Assembly (NCBI GenBank): GCA_940671915.1
Contig: CALNVZ010003432.1
Location: 4,475,363 to 4,539,362 of the forward strand
DNA: 64,000 bases
Direction: 5' to 3'
DNA from: Paracentrotus lividus
Lineage: Eukaryota; Echinodermata; Echinoidea; Camarodonta; Echinidae
The translations under genes were made by a program, and so were the position numbers. Position 1 is the stretch's first letter. Every line of letters begins with the position of its first letter. The notes beneath the pieces were generated by a model. It did not search any database. It saw only the letters and a program-made list of their open reading frames with translations, and was not told where the DNA came from. Below, piece after piece: positions 23,601-37,500 of the stretch.

Positions 23601-25930
23601 AATTTTGTAAAATAAAATCACTTGAATCATAATATAATAAGAGGCAAATGTACAATATAGTACCCAGTTTTAAACTTATTCTACTAAAAGTAAACGTCTG
23701 AAAAAATTAGATTTCCTCATATAAAAACAGGCAGGGAAAATCATGCTTTCATCACGGCTGAATTTCCACCAAAGCAATAACAACCCGTAGCACAAAATGA
23801 GGACTTACCAAAAAACTAGAGACGAGTCTAAATTAGATTATTGTGCTATTTAGTATGTGTTCATCGAAGCCACAATGGTAGTGTTTATATGCTTACGTGA
23901 TCATTCGAGCGTGCATGACTATTTTGTGAGTAAAAAATTCAGATGAGAACACAGTACCACAAAATCCAAATCATGAATAAGATAGCCTTAACATACACAT
24001 GCTTCAAAATAATGTACATATGGGACCGAACGTGCTGGAAACTTACATCTTCCATGACTTGGCCATGCACTTCAACCTACAGCGCCGAAATGTTTCAACA
24101 ATCTTCCTTTTCCGGAAGCATCTAAGACTGGAAGTGTCTCACAATAAGAATATTACCAGCAATATTCAGTTCATCAGCCATTTTCAAAAGGTTGAAAGAA
24201 AACTAACGTTAGGATCAGTTTACATCAAAATCAATGAAAACACAAAGCGAGATGTAACAATGTGTCTGGTACGTAGACAAACAAAAAAAAGTAAGAAAAA
24301 GACAGAGTTAGCTTGACGTACGGAACTTTTTAATTTTTTAAATTTTTTTTCCTTTAACATTTAATTACAGTGGCGGATCCAATATTTTCATGAGAGGGGG
24401 TGGGGAGGCAAATTGATATTCAGATTTTATTTGTTACACCCAATTTTCTTTCCCGTCGCACGTAGTGAGCAAAAAGGATTAGGGCCTACATCAAAAACAA
24501 ATTTCAACTGCGGACTGCAGTGGCGGGGGGGGGGGGGGGGGTGGCGCCGGGGGAGGGGGGGATGGTCGTAAGTCGGGTTGGTTTTTATCATTCGGTCGGG
24601 TCGCTCTCATTCTATTTTAACCTTTTTTTGGTTTCCCACCTCTGGATCCACGCCCCTGTGCATGTAGCTCCCAAAGTTTCATATATAAAATGAAGGCTGA
24701 GGGTCGAAATGGGCCCTACTGGACATCGACGCAGAAGAAAGGAGAGAAGATAACGGGGGGGGGATGAGCAAATCGCTCAGAGAACAAAAGAAAGGAAAGA
24801 AAATAATGGAGAATGAAAAAATAGAAGATCTATATAACCCGAGAATGATTTATGCGGAGGGGAAAGAAAAAATCAAATACGTAAAATAGTATTATCTCTT
24901 AAAAAAAATGAAACTAAACAAAAATAAAATTCGTTCTTCGCGATCGCGGGTATACCGCATCATGTTCAGAGATACACAAAATTATATACATAGGGTGGCG
25001 GGCATAATAGTGGAGACCGGTATGGACGTTACAAAATACACATTTGGCCAGATCTTCTATTGAAAGTACTCACACACATTTGGTCTGTGTTAGCCTTATT
25101 ATGTGGCAAAACACTGAGCACATTAAAACTTTGAAACATGTAAACACTAATAACTACAGCTTAATTATGAAGACATTTTTTTTTGTAACAACATACGGCG
25201 GAAATTTGTTACTATGTAACATACGGGTAATTTGTTAAAATGTAAACTCTTATACAATTATTTTGTTTCAACTTTCCATTTCTTTGGTATCGTTAAAATA
25301 GAATCAGTAGAGCTCTAGGCTAGACTAACAAGTAAATAGAAGACCGAAATTAACCCCCTAAAATTGAAACAAAATTACATTTACATTGTAATTGTAATTG
25401 GGGAGGTTGTTTACATGAACATGAGGTAGGTTGTTGTAACAACATACCCATAGGGTGATTTTACAAAATAAAAATCATATAGTAGCATACCATTAGGCAG
25501 AATTACAGGCATGCTCAGGGGTATATGTTTAATGATACTATACAAATTACCTAACTACATCTCTCAGTTAAGAATATTACAATTTATTCTTTGTCAAAAA
25601 TTCACTTGGAACTGTAAAAAAGAATGTTTTTGGTTGATTTACTTTTTAATAAAAGCAACGGAGCATCCTCACGAACCGGAATTCATCACAGGCTATCGTG
25701 CTGGACTGTAGTTATAGCTGCAGTTAGCAACGATGCCTATTTCAACTTAGCAAACGAGAAACTGTAAACACTGATACCCGTGTACTTCCATACCCGTGCT
25801 ATCTAAGAATTACAGCTTGCGCTTCACCCTTGCAAATTATGTACACTGTTCGTCATAAAAGTGGATATTTTTTTCTGGCTTCAAGCACACTATGTTGCCT
25901 CCGTTATTAATTTTGAAGTGTTTGTCACCG
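14639..25930 (-). repeat. Left arm of an 11.3-kb inverted duplication
   Basis: Read on the minus strand, this arm follows 27252-38480 over its whole length, introns and intronic repeats included. Anchor pairs are 14760-14900 with 38280-38410, 17100-17330 with 35870-36100, 20643-20824 with 32444-32624, 24038-24181 with 29034-29174, and 25813-25930 with 27252-27370. Most differences between the arms are one- or two-base insertions or deletions scattered evenly through introns and exons, with fewer clean substitutions. The arm ends at the 25-N gap, before the last RNPC3 exon. See the findings for the assembly-artefact alternative. Confidence 0.9.
15555..24181 (-). pseudogene. Inverted, broken copy of RNPC3 (exons 1-11)
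   Basis: Relics of exons 1 to 11 are in the expected order on the minus strand: exon 1 24181-24048, exon 2 near 23287-23236, exon 3 22784-22683, exon 4 near 21915-21766, exon 5 20824-20643, exon 6 near 19750-19625, exon 7 near 19370-19080, exon 8 near 18800-18590, exon 9 near 17460-17360, exon 10 near 17045-16985, exon 11 near 15690-15555. Exon 12 is absent. All the relics I aligned in detail (exons 1, 2, 3, 7 and 11) are broken by frame-changing indels; for example exon 1 reaches a stop soon after NILIVRH. Exon 3 still reads TPNISD. The U12-like donor GTATCCTTTACTTG is retained beside exon 11. It either is a pseudogene or reflects uncorrected sequence; it cannot encode RNPC3 as written. Confidence 0.85.
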
Positions 25931-26150
25931 CTTTCACTTTCATGGATCCTGAGAGTATATCTTGGACGTTCCCTCAACCGCTTCCCGGGTATTGTTCTCA
26001 AAAAGTTTTGATCACGCCCCAGAAGAGGCCATTTGCATTTTCTTATTTTGGGGGCCCTTTTTTGTTCAGCAACCACTAGGCGACCCTCGAAGACAGAATC
26101 CACACCGGCGGCCCGTCGTACAATGACAAACTTGGAGTCGAATGACAAGA
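25845..26150 (+). repeat. Copy 2 of the roughly 300-bp dispersed repeat, at the palindrome loop
   Basis: Starts ACACTGTTCGTCATAAAAG and continues GCTTTCACTTTCATGG and TTTTTTGTTCAGC, matching copy 1 at 6840-7160. The first 85 bases belong to the inverted arm; the rest lies in the loop. Confidence 0.55.
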
Positions 26151-27251
26151 AATATGCTGAGATGCGTTATGAAGGGATAGGGATGAATCTTGATTATATT
26201 GTGGAGATGGTATTTCTATAATAATTTGAATAGTTTTGAGAAATCTGGATCAATGTGCATATATATAAGATTTGTCAACATCTTCTTTTGTTCTTATGAG
26301 TATGTGGTCAAAATTAAAACTAAATCTTTGATTTGAAGAGTGAGTGAGGTCATATAAACTACAGTAATGAATATACATTCACGAATACACGAGATGCCGG
26401 AAACCTGTTCTTATACCTGAGACGCACAAGCATAGTGTAATTCGTCAATCAACTCGTCATCTAACATTTACCAACTATCAAATATTAAATCACTAAATTT
26501 ACAGCTTGTCAAATCCAGGGGGGGGGGGGGGGTAAAAATGTGAAGGGGCCATAATGAAATATTTAAAGGTTAAATGGTTTTTTTTTTCTTCATTTCTTTT
26601 GTTTTCAAAAGCTAAAGATGGGAATAAAATATTCCGCCACAATTCTTCACCAATCTCGTGTTTTACTTCACCCTCCCTAGACAGAGACTTAGCCTGTGCC
26701 GGATACTCATGGATTAACTTAAAGAACAATAATAACACATATCACCATCAGTGTGTTTCCTGGGGTAGGACTGAGGGGGCTTGAATCGGCCGGGAAACAA
26801 AACAGCCCGACACGATAAAAAAATCGACAAAAGGGATCACGGGTTGAAAGAAGTGTTTTGGCAAAAAAGGTCCCAGGAAGGGTTGGAGTTTGCCAAGATA
26901 TAGCCAAGATCAAATAGTAAAAAGTCAGGACAAACATATTGCAAGAAATTAAAGAGCCGGCAAATATCTATATGTCGCGTATCCATCGCGGCAAAAAAAT
27001 ATCCACCCTTTAGACGGACACAGTGTAAATCTAAGAATATACACGTAAAATGAAATGTCGTTTAAACCTCGTTGTGTACGTGTAAGACCCAATTTCAGCT
27101 CTGGCTTCGTCACAAGATCAATGCAATAAATATTACAAATATTGGCTCAACCACTAAGAGAGAAACATCTGTTAGTAGAGATGTTCACTGTTGTATTAAT
27201 CACTCTCTGTCCCGCTTAAGCTTCGAAGCAGCCGATCGGGAGGGGGGGGGG
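25931..27251. other. Loop between the inverted arms
   Basis: About 1.3 kb with no counterpart between the arms. It holds the distal part of repeat copy 2, a G run at 26518-26532, repeat copy 3 in the opposite orientation (27018-26740), and otherwise unassigned sequence. Small frames at 26499-26784 overlap on both strands and have no recognisable domain. Confidence 0.55.
26740..27018 (-). repeat. Copy 3 of the roughly 300-bp dispersed repeat
   Basis: On the minus strand it reads GGGTGGATATTTTTTTGCC, TTTGTCCTGACTTTTTAC, TATATCTTGGCAAACTCC and CTACCCCAGGAAACACAC, parallel to copies 1 and 2. Its reverse frame (FVLTFYYLILAISW) resembles FVPAFTFWYLAILY of copy 1. Confidence 0.5.
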
Positions 27252-27341
27252 GTGGACACATTCAAGAAATTAATAACGGAGCAACATAATGTCGCTTGAG
27301 CCAGAAAAAAATATTCCACCTTTATGACGAACAGTGTACAT

Positions 27342-29033
27342 ATATTGCAAGGGTGAAGCGCAAGCTGTAATACTTAGGGGAGACCGGGTATGGAAGTTAC
27401 ACGGGTCAGTTGTTACAGTTCTCAGTTTGCTAAGTTGGAACAAGAGAGTTCGTGCTAACTGGCATCTATATACAGTCACACATAGCTGTGATGAATTGCC
27501 GGTCGTGAGGATTCTCCGTTGTTTTATTAAAAAGTAAATCAACAAAAACCATTTTTTTTACAGTTCCAAGTGAATTTTTGACAAAAATTAAAATTTGTAA
27601 TAGTTCTTACAACTGAAGGCACATGATGATAGTCTGGTATTGTGAATATAGTTAAGTACATGTATGTCACTAATATACCCCTGAGCCATGCCCTGTAATT
27701 CTGCCTAATGGATTTGCTATAGTTGATTTTATTTGTAAAATCACCCATGGGTATGGTTGTTACAACAACCTACCTCATGTCGATGTAACAACCTACCCCA
27801 ATTACAATTACACATGTAAATATAATTTTGTTTCAATTTTCAGGGGTTAATATTTCGATATTTCTATATTACTTTAGTCTACTGCTAGAGCTCTACTGAT
27901 CTATTGTTAACGATACCAAAGAAACTGGAAAGTTGAAACAAAAGTATGGTATAAGAGATTTACACATTTAACAATTACCCCGTATGTTACATAGTAACAA
28001 TTTACCCCGTATGGTTGTTACAAAAAAAATGTCTTCATTAATTAAGCTGTAGTTAATTAGTGTTTACATGTTTCAAAGTTTTATGTGCCTCAGGTTTTAG
28101 CCACATAATAGGCTAACTACAGACCCCAAAATGGAGTGTGTGAGTACTTTCATTAGAATGATCTGGCCAAAATGTGAATTTTGTAACGTCCATACCGGCC
28201 TCCCTATTTATCCACCCCACCCCTAAATGTATATATTTATCATTTTATGTGTAATCCTCTTGAACATGATGCGGTATACCCAGCGATCGCGAAGCAAGAA
28301 CGAATTTTATTTTTGTTTAGTTATCATTTATTTTTAAAAATAATGACCTATTTACTATTTGACTTTTTCTTCCCCTCCCATAAATCATTCTCGGGTTAAG
28401 ATCTTCTATTTTCCTTTCTCCATTATTTCCTTTTCCTTTCTTTGTGTTCTCTGAGCGAATTTCTCTCCCCCCCCCCCCGTTTTAATCTCTCCTTTTCTTC
28501 TGCGCAGCCAGTAGGGCCACTTCGACCCTCAGCCTTCATTTTATATGAAACTTTGGGAGCTACATGACAGGCGTGGATCCAGAGTGGGGGAAACAAAAAA
28601 GGTTAAAAAGAATGGACGACCGACCGAATAAAAACAACCGAACTTACGACCGATACCCCCCCCCCCGGCGCCACCCCCCCCCCCCCCCGCCCACTGCAGC
28701 CGCGTGTGAAATTTGTTTTTGATGTAGGCCCTACCTTTTTGCTCACTCGGTGCGACGGGAAAAAAATTGGGTGTAACAAAATCTGAAATTCAAATTTGCT
28801 CCCCCCCCCCTCTCATGAAATATTGGATCCGCCACTGTATTAAATGTTAAAGGAAAAAAAATATTTAAAAAAATTAAAAAGTCACGTACCGTACACAGGT
28901 CTACTCGTTCTTTTTCTTTACTTTTTTTTTGTTTGTCTACGTACCGACACCATTCGTTACACTCGCTTTTGTGTTTTCATGTGATTTTGATGAAAACTGA
29001 TCCTAACGTTAGTTTTCTTTTCAACCTTTGGAA
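27342..29033 (+). other. Upstream region and 5' UTR of RNPC3
   Basis: No coding exon seen. It contains C-run and GGATCC-type repeat sequence at 28465-28850 (CCGCCACTG end near 28836). The bases before the start codon read CTTTGGAAATGG, an acceptable initiation context. A promoter cannot be placed: there is no obvious TATA box at a suitable distance. Confidence 0.4.
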
Positions 29034-32000
29034 ATGGATGATGAACGAATATTGCTTGGTAATATTCTTATTGTGAGACACCTTCCAAGCTCTTTAGATG
29101 CTTCGGAAAAGGAAGATCTGTTGAAACATTTCGGCGCTGTAGGTGTGAAGTGCATGGCCAATCATGGAAGAATGGTAAGTTTCCAGCCGTTTCGGTCCCA
29201 TATGTACATTATTTTGTAAGCTGTGTAATGTTAGGCTTAATCTTAATTCATGATTTTGGATTTTTGTGGTACTGTGTTCTCATTGAATTTTTAACTCCAC
29301 AAATATGCATGACGCTCGAATGATCACGTAAGCATATGAAATACACTACCATTGTGCCTTCGAATGAACAATACTAAAATAGTCACAATAATTAAATTTA
29401 GACTCGTCTCTTAGTTTTTTGGTAAGTCCTCAATTTTTGCTACGTTTTATTCTTTGGTGGAAAATTCAGGCCTGAGAAAAGCATGATTTTCCTGCCTGTT
29501 TTTTATATAGAGGAATCTAATTTTTTTCAGACGTTTTAACTTTTAGTAGAAATACAGTTTAAACTGGGTACTAATTGGTACATTGTGCCCTAATTTATAT
29601 TATGATTCAAGTGATTTTATTTTTTAAAATCTGATAAAATGGGAAAAAAAAAAATGGGAAAAAACTCACCGCTTTACGTAGTTGTGCGCTCTGCGGGATC
29701 TTGCAGGAAAGAGAATTACTCCAGCCAAGTGGGCCTGGAAGAAAGCTAGTTGCATAAGGAGGTCAAACAAGTTCTGCTGGTCAATCTTTGTTTACAGTTC
29801 CTACACAAACATTGTCAATCACAAGATATTCTCGTGGTTTTCCAATGCTTTATTGAATGGGGTTAGTCCTCGTGCTTGTAAAGCTCTTTCGGCTGCCTAG
29901 GCCTCTACATGTTATCGCTCGACGTATGCAAATCAGTCATTGTGTCTTCTTCTCTTTTTTTTTCAGAAACATACTGCATTTGCCACCTTTTTGGATAACA
30001 ATGCCGCTACTCAGGTAAGCTTAAATCAATTGTTTAAGTTCATTCAGGATCTAAAAAATAATTACCCTTCCAGCTAATGAGATTTTAAAGTTAATTTGAT
30101 GTTCAATTGTCAAGATATTGATTGCTTAAAAGCTTACCTAGTTACTACCTAGTTCAACACTTTGGTACTCTATTGATTAACCTTTTAGCACCTACAGACT
30201 GAGGAAAAGTGTCAGCTTATTCCCTGATGGAAAGTGTTTCATTGTAAGCATCAGGGTATTTCAGTGGAAAATTCTTATATTTGCTCTGCACAAGCAAATA
30301 ATTTTTGGTGCTGAATCCGACAGCACACACCTGTAGGTCAAATATTGACATGTTGGACCACATACATTGTATTCTACATACTATCATGACTATAGCCTGC
30401 AGAAGACAAAGGAAGGTTTGGGGCTGTTTAGATGCTAAAGGGTTAAGAAACTACTAAACTGATCCTAATTTTACTCACCAGGCTTTGCATCGTCTTCATC
30501 AGCTTAATGTCTTGGGACATACTTTGACTGTAGAGTTTGCAAAGACAAGGAGACAGATTGCCATAGCAACACCAAACATATCTGACAGGTTTGTACCAGA
30601 AATGCATACCTGATTGATTGTGTCACATATTTTGGAGATTTGCCCTTTTGAGATAATGGCCTATCTTTAAAAAGGAAATGATTTGAATTAGGCTTTAGTA
30701 TGTGTGACCTGCCAGCTAATTCTGAATATCTTACCAGAGGGCATTATAGTTTTTGTTCTAAAAATAGAGATTTGAAGTATTCTTATGATATAAGCCATTT
30801 GAAGTTTATTAAAATGTATCCAATATCATGTTTAAGAGCTGTCATTTTCAATGAAATCCTATGCAAAAAAAATGTTCTTTTTTTCTTTCTTTCTTGCGAC
30901 ACATATGTATTACATGTATGTCCCAGAAATAAATAGTTTGCATGGTTCTCCTTACCTTTATTTAGTAAAACATGATATTTGATCTTTGTATCACAGATAT
31001 ATTCAGGCTGTTGTGCCTGTAAATCCAAATGAAATTTGGAACTGTTCATTTTGTTTCGTAATGTTTTTTTACTGTAACCAACGTCAAATCTCTCAAAAAG
31101 TCACATTCTTTACGTTGGAATTTGAGTATTCTTTCTAATCATAATAATTATATTTTCTTTTTTATTCCAGTTAGAAACTGATCAAAGTGCTTTATATATT
31201 ATTCCTGGCACCCTATTGCTAGCCTCTGTGGATTTTTCCACGGGCCTTGCTGCTAGTATTATTATTATTATATTAGATAAAATTCAAAGTTACAGATTTA
31301 ATTAGTAATAATGAATGTCCAACTACAGATACCAACCAGATACGATCAGTAATGGAGAGAATAAGAAGAAGAAGAAGGCAGAGGAGAAGGATGGAGAGAA
31401 TGCATCATTGAGTGTGGAAGACATTCAGAGGAAAAGCAAGATGAAGTCTATCGGTCTGGCTCCAGACTTGGGGTAGGTATTCCATGTTTTGGTCTAACAG
31501 TAGTTGGTCCAATATTTGTGTTTACGATTCTTTCATTGCAATGCATGATGGGACGGAATTCTAGTCTAATCAGCTCATAATTGCATGCGATCATATTGTA
31601 AACGCTGTGAAAAATTCATCCTTTTCTTTATTCTTTGTAATGTAAGGATCAAAAACAACTATTTTCATGCAAATTAAAGGATACATCTTTGGTAGGAAAG
31701 GATATGTGAATAAATGTAGTCCGACATTGATGAAAATAAATTTTTAAACATGTTTTCTTAACATTATCACACAGCGGTGAGTGCTGCAATAAGCAGATTT
31801 GACTATATTTCTGTCCCATCATGTATTGCAATGAAAGAACCGTAAATGCACATATTCTCTGATTTTCTAATACCCATGGGCTAAACCCATTTGATCTACT
31901 AGCAATTTGGTGTAATTCCCCCTTGGTCTAATACATGCTTGTCTAATTCTTACTTGGTCTAATTATCAATTCGTCTAATAGCCAAATTGTCAAATTCAAT

Positions 32001-34531
32001 TTTTATTTGATTTACCTGACAAACCCTTTTAAGGGTTAGTTAGTTAGTTAGTAAGTGTTTAAAAACACTTACTGGATTAGTTTGGTTTTGGTATCCAACA
32101 CACTGGCCTGTATTCACAAAGGTGTCTTAAATAAGTTAAGCCATAGCTTAAATCTTTGGTTTGACTATGGGTAGCAAAACGTGACACAATTCTGAACAAT
32201 ATACTGTTTGATTTATCAGAATTTTTGGTACTAAAACTATTAAAACTGCCTAGGAATGATAAGTAGAACAGTTTTCTTAACCATAAAAGCATGTTTCTAT
32301 AATCCAGTTGACGTATAAGGAACATAACAACATACGCTGATTCTGTCACATTTTGCTAGTACTTCTAGTTAAACCACAGATTTACGCCATGTTAGGACAA
32401 CCTTTGTGAATATGGGACTTTCACATTATGTCATTTTTTGCAGGCTGTCTCATCCGATTGACTCACGGCTGAAGTACCATTATCCACCACCTACAGTCAG
32501 TATCCTGAGTAACATAGTCAATGCTCTAGCCTCTGTGCCAAAGTTCTACGTTCAGACACTCCACCTGATGAATAAGATGAAGCTACCCGCTCCGTTTGGT
32601 CCTCTCACTCCAGCTCCTCCTCTGGTAATATTCATTCTTTTATTCATTCATTCATTCATTCATTTGGTCATTCATTAATCAATTAATTCATTAATTCATT
32701 CCCTCACTCACTCACTCACTCACTCACTCACCCACCCATCCACACAAAGTCACATACATGTACGCTTAATTCAACATGTACATTGAGAAAAGTCTAATAT
32801 GAATGCGTGGTTTTGTCACAGGGTGCTAAATTAAATCGATTCAAATTGAAACAACAAAGGAAACTGACCAGAAATATGATATGACAAAAATGAGCCAAGA
32901 ATATGGGATTCCATCAGGGATCGAACTAGAGACCTCCTTATTACTAGGCAGGTGCTCTATTGACTGAGCTATGGCAAACCCTTGTGGATGTTCGTCTCTG
33001 AAACCAGTTAACTTTTCAATGCTCGAGTGGTCAGAAGCTATTGAAACCTGGCATAAACCTGAAGGATAGAAATCAACCTGGGGATGTATGCGAGGGATCA
33101 CTGTGTAGTGATGCAGCTATATTAAAAAGCTATATAAATTCACGCTTGTCGCTATGGTTGAGTCCCCTGTTTAACTTTATTACTTGTAATTTGAATGAAC
33201 AGGGGACGTTAATTTAAAACTGTTGGCTCCTATATGCTTTAGCCATAGCAACAGGCGTGAACTTAACACTCTATGACAGAACCGTGCATTCATATTGGAC
33301 CTTTCTCGATGCACGCGCTGATTGAAGCATACTTATTGTGTAAAATTTGCATAATCCGTGGTTTCATGCCACAATTATTTATTGTTATTATCCTTCGTTT
33401 TATTATTATTAATTTTTTTTACACATAAATACCTCTGACATCTATTTTCTTGTTCTAAATTATTCTTGATTGAGTTTCTTGATTGCACATTGTTTGTTCA
33501 ATAGGAAGATGATCAGATAGTTGTCCCTCCGGAGCCTGTTGATGATGCCACCCCAGCTGAAATGGAAGTGTCCAGTTCCAGTGAAGGATCAGAGATAGAG
33601 AGTGATGAGGAGAGTAGAGAACAGTATGTAATCATTCTTTCCCTTTTTCTTGATTATGATTTTAAAAAATATCTTCTTCTTCGTGAGGATAGGCCACAAT
33701 CTGATGTATTAGGGAGGTTTCAAATTGTGTTCAATTGTTTCATGTAGGGCTGTAGTTTACACATTTTATACAAAATAACAAACTCTCGTTGTTAATCAGA
33801 AAAATAATAACAGTATCAATGCTAATGGTATTGGATGGAATATAGGAGAATTAATATTTGTTTCTATTATCCATATGGTTCAATTTCAGAGCTAAGAAGC
33901 TTCAACTTCAGCTGGGGCATGGCCCTGTCAAGCGACCCTCCAAGAAGAAGCCGGCAGCTCAACGAAAGCGCCCTCGCCTTCAAGACATGATCGCGACTTC
34001 TGCTCCGACCAGGTCATCTGTCCCCCCGCCCGATGCTTTGACCCCAGGGGTAGGTGGTGGGGTCACTAGGAAGGAGGTGTTTGACCCGACACAAGCTCCT
34101 AAGAGGCCAGAGATCAGACTGGCTGAAAGCATCACTAGTGCCATGGAGCGTCAGATCCAACAAGGTAGGTCAAAGGTCAACTCTTTCATTGCCACCTTGT
34201 ACTAATCCCTCTAACACACTGCTTATCCTGTAATGCCAGAGGCTAAAACCCCTCTCTGCCAAGTTCTTAGATATTTAGAAGGTGATTTTTGGTTGATGTT
34301 TCATAGTTTCCATTAGGTACTTGCTGAACGTTTCTTATAAGAAGTTTGATGAAATATACTTTATGTGGCATTGCTCCAGGAACTTTATGTTGACAAATAC
34401 ATGGAATTTATTTTAATATCAGGACAAATCCAGACGGCTGAAGACATGCCAGCACCAACGAACATACCTGTCACTGAAGAGATAGGGGGCTTTGGAACCT
34501 TCCAACCCCCTCTCAAACCATCGGATGCTGT

Positions 34532-34564
<33 letters not shown>

Positions 34565-37500
34565 TGAGGGTCCAGAATCAGCAGAGTTTATCACCCGGGA
34601 GCAACTCAAGAAGAGGCTCTCAAAAGAAGGTAAGAGTCTTTTTCAAGAGACGATGCAATGTAAATAATGAATGGAGGTCTGCATATGGTCTGCATAGTGG
34701 TCACAACACTTAACTATGAATGCAAAGATTGTGATTTCGATTCACGGCATCGGGACTTATGCCCTTAAGCAAGGCATTTTATCTACATTGCTTAACACTC
34801 CACCCAGGTGTAAATGGGAACCCGGGAGGATAAATTCATGAAAGCGCCTGTGTATGGCAGCTGGAATTTAATTCAGTGAACGGGGTAATAATATGTAAGC
34901 ACTTTGACCCTTATGGGAAAAGCGCATTATAAAAATTTGTATTATTATTAATATTATATGCACTGGCTGCCAATTAAGGAACAAATTCAAAATTCTTCTC
35001 CTGACTTTCAAGGCTGTCCATGGTTTAGCTAAAAGATGTGTGACCTCCCTCATAGAACAGTGCCATCTGGTACTGGGGTCACTCTTCAGGGACTCATATT
35101 GAGACTGTGTCTTTTCATCTATCGCTTCATGCCTTTGGAACTCCCTCCCTTCTTCGCTCCGTCAGATTGACAGCATCAAGCACTTAAAATCATGCCTCAT
35201 AACTCACTTATGTCAGCAGATGTGTAGTTGGATGAGCCTGCACCTTTGAACATTATAAAAAGAAACATGGCACGATATAAATGCTGTGGATCATCATCAA
35301 GACTGAATTGTAAAAGACATTGAACATACAGAATCAGCCTATCTGCCAATTTTTGTCATCCAATTTTTAACTGAGGAATTGATCCTCTTTTTTCCCCACC
35401 ATATTAAAGGGAATATACTGTATTGGTAAAGGTCAAAGTCATTGTGAACTTTCAAATTGTTTTTATGTGGTTTCAAAGAATGTTATGATAAAAAGGTCCA
35501 CACGCAAGGGTTGCTCTTGAAATCCCTTCATTGCCATAATATTTCTTTTATAGAATACGATTTACCAAATTTTTTTTTTTTCCCCCTAAAAAACAAGAGA
35601 AAGAATAAGTCCTCTTTCATCTTGCTACATCTAACTTTTGTTTTCAAAAAATATTGTTAAAATCATTTATCTGATATTTTTTTATTTCATTTTCTCTCCT
35701 TTTTGTATTCTTGTTTAGAAATGAAACACATATCTGTCTTCAAGAAGTACACGTCTGGTGAACCAACAACCAGACTCTACATCAAGAATCTTGGCAAGCA
35801 AATCGAGGAAAAGGTTAAGTAGTTTATTGTAATAATGATAATAATAATTTGGACATTTGAAATGAACCGCTTACTGTCCCTTTAACATTTACACTGATGA
35901 AGGGCTGAAGTTAGTCACTCGACTAGTGTGTGGAATTTACACCAGATCAATTTTCGCTGAAGGAAATGTCACAAAATCACTGATGCACTTTCTTGAAATG
36001 TATGAAAACTAAATGTATCTCACAGAAAATTTTGACGTAAATTGAATCATTGTGCTTTGATGATTGCCATGATTGGTTCAATATGAAAATATGATTGTCT
36101 TACTTTTTTGTTATTTTTTTGTCTTTTGTGCAGGATTTAAAATTCATATTTGGAAGATATGTCGACTGGAGTTCACCATTAGATAAAGATATGTAAGTAG
36201 TTTGTAAAATTGTGTATTGTGCAGATGTAATTTATATTTGATTTACGTGTGCAATGGGAGTTGACGTAAAATGAGCATGTACTCACGTCAATTTAGAGAA
36301 GGCCTTATGATCTTATTCTATTAAAATTTATCAGCCATTTCTGGATCAAATTGCTCAAATAAATGGTGAATATGTTCAATAATGGAATATCTACCTCTAC
36401 TCAATTCTATTCAATCTGATAAGCTAAAGCACCATCCCTCCCAAAACTAAGTAATCCCTTTAACCCTTCAGCACCTAGAGACTGTGTGAAAAGTGTCAGT
36501 TTACTCACTAGCGGAAAGGATTAAGATGTGTTTCAATCAAGTTTTTTCACTTAGAATTGCTCTTAAAACATACTTTTTTGTGCAGAATCAGACAGCACAC
36601 ATCCAATTGGGAATCCACAACAAGTATGGGCATGTTTCATCACATATTTTTGATACTGTCTTAATGATATCGTGCTTAAAGCTGGTGTATAGTGTTGGCA
36701 GAAGGAAAAATTTAATTTGGATTCACAGTTAGATATAATGAAAGACTGAATCCTATAACTGTAACAAAGAAAGTTATATTACATGGAATCTCGTTTTAAT
36801 GTCTTTATTTCACGATATTATAGTATAAAAAAGATAAGTCGGGGATCCGACTCATCTTTGTGTGCGCTAGGCGTTCACATGGAAAACCAATGGGAATTCT
36901 CTTGTTGTGGGTGATACACACAGATCGCTACGCTCCATTCATGCGGGAAGTTCGGGGGACAGGACAACCCAGCAAAGGTCTCAAAAACCGTTACAAATTG
37001 TGTTTGGATTCAAACATTTCACTGAAATTCACCGGAAATCGTGAAAGGAATATCACAAAATCTCTCACACAAGTCTTTTAGTGCAATGTGAACAACATGA
37101 GACTATATTTAATCGGTTTTATGCCGATTTTTTTTTTGTTACCAAAACTATACACCAGGTTTAAGACAGGGGCGGTTTTGGGCGGTTTAGTGAGTAAGCT
37201 GAGGGGCGGTCTTGGGCAGTTTAGGTGCTAAGGGTTAACAAGCCTGTTTTGAATGCATGTATCTGACTGTCAGTGGAGTACATTGATAAGTGATAAGATT
37301 TTATTTGCCAATTCATGATGAATATATGTATATTAAGAAGGTCTTATGGCATAAGTAGATTGAACTGGCCAAAATTGGCTTTAAAAAATATGAGAAGCAG
37401 ATACATGGTTGATCAATCATCTAGGCATCTGAAATATTTGAATTGATATCTACTAATTTACTACGTCTCTTTCAAGGTTCAACATCCAACTGATGAAGCA

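Noticed and set aside
24369-24660. G-run and GGATCC repeat as a possible regulatory island
   Set aside because: Mirrors the repeat at 28465-28850 in the other arm and belongs to a common dispersed hairpin family.
32905-32977. Candidate tRNA gene on the minus strand
   Set aside because: Boxes A and B are present, but the anticodon, T and acceptor stems do not pair properly; better explained as a SINE head.
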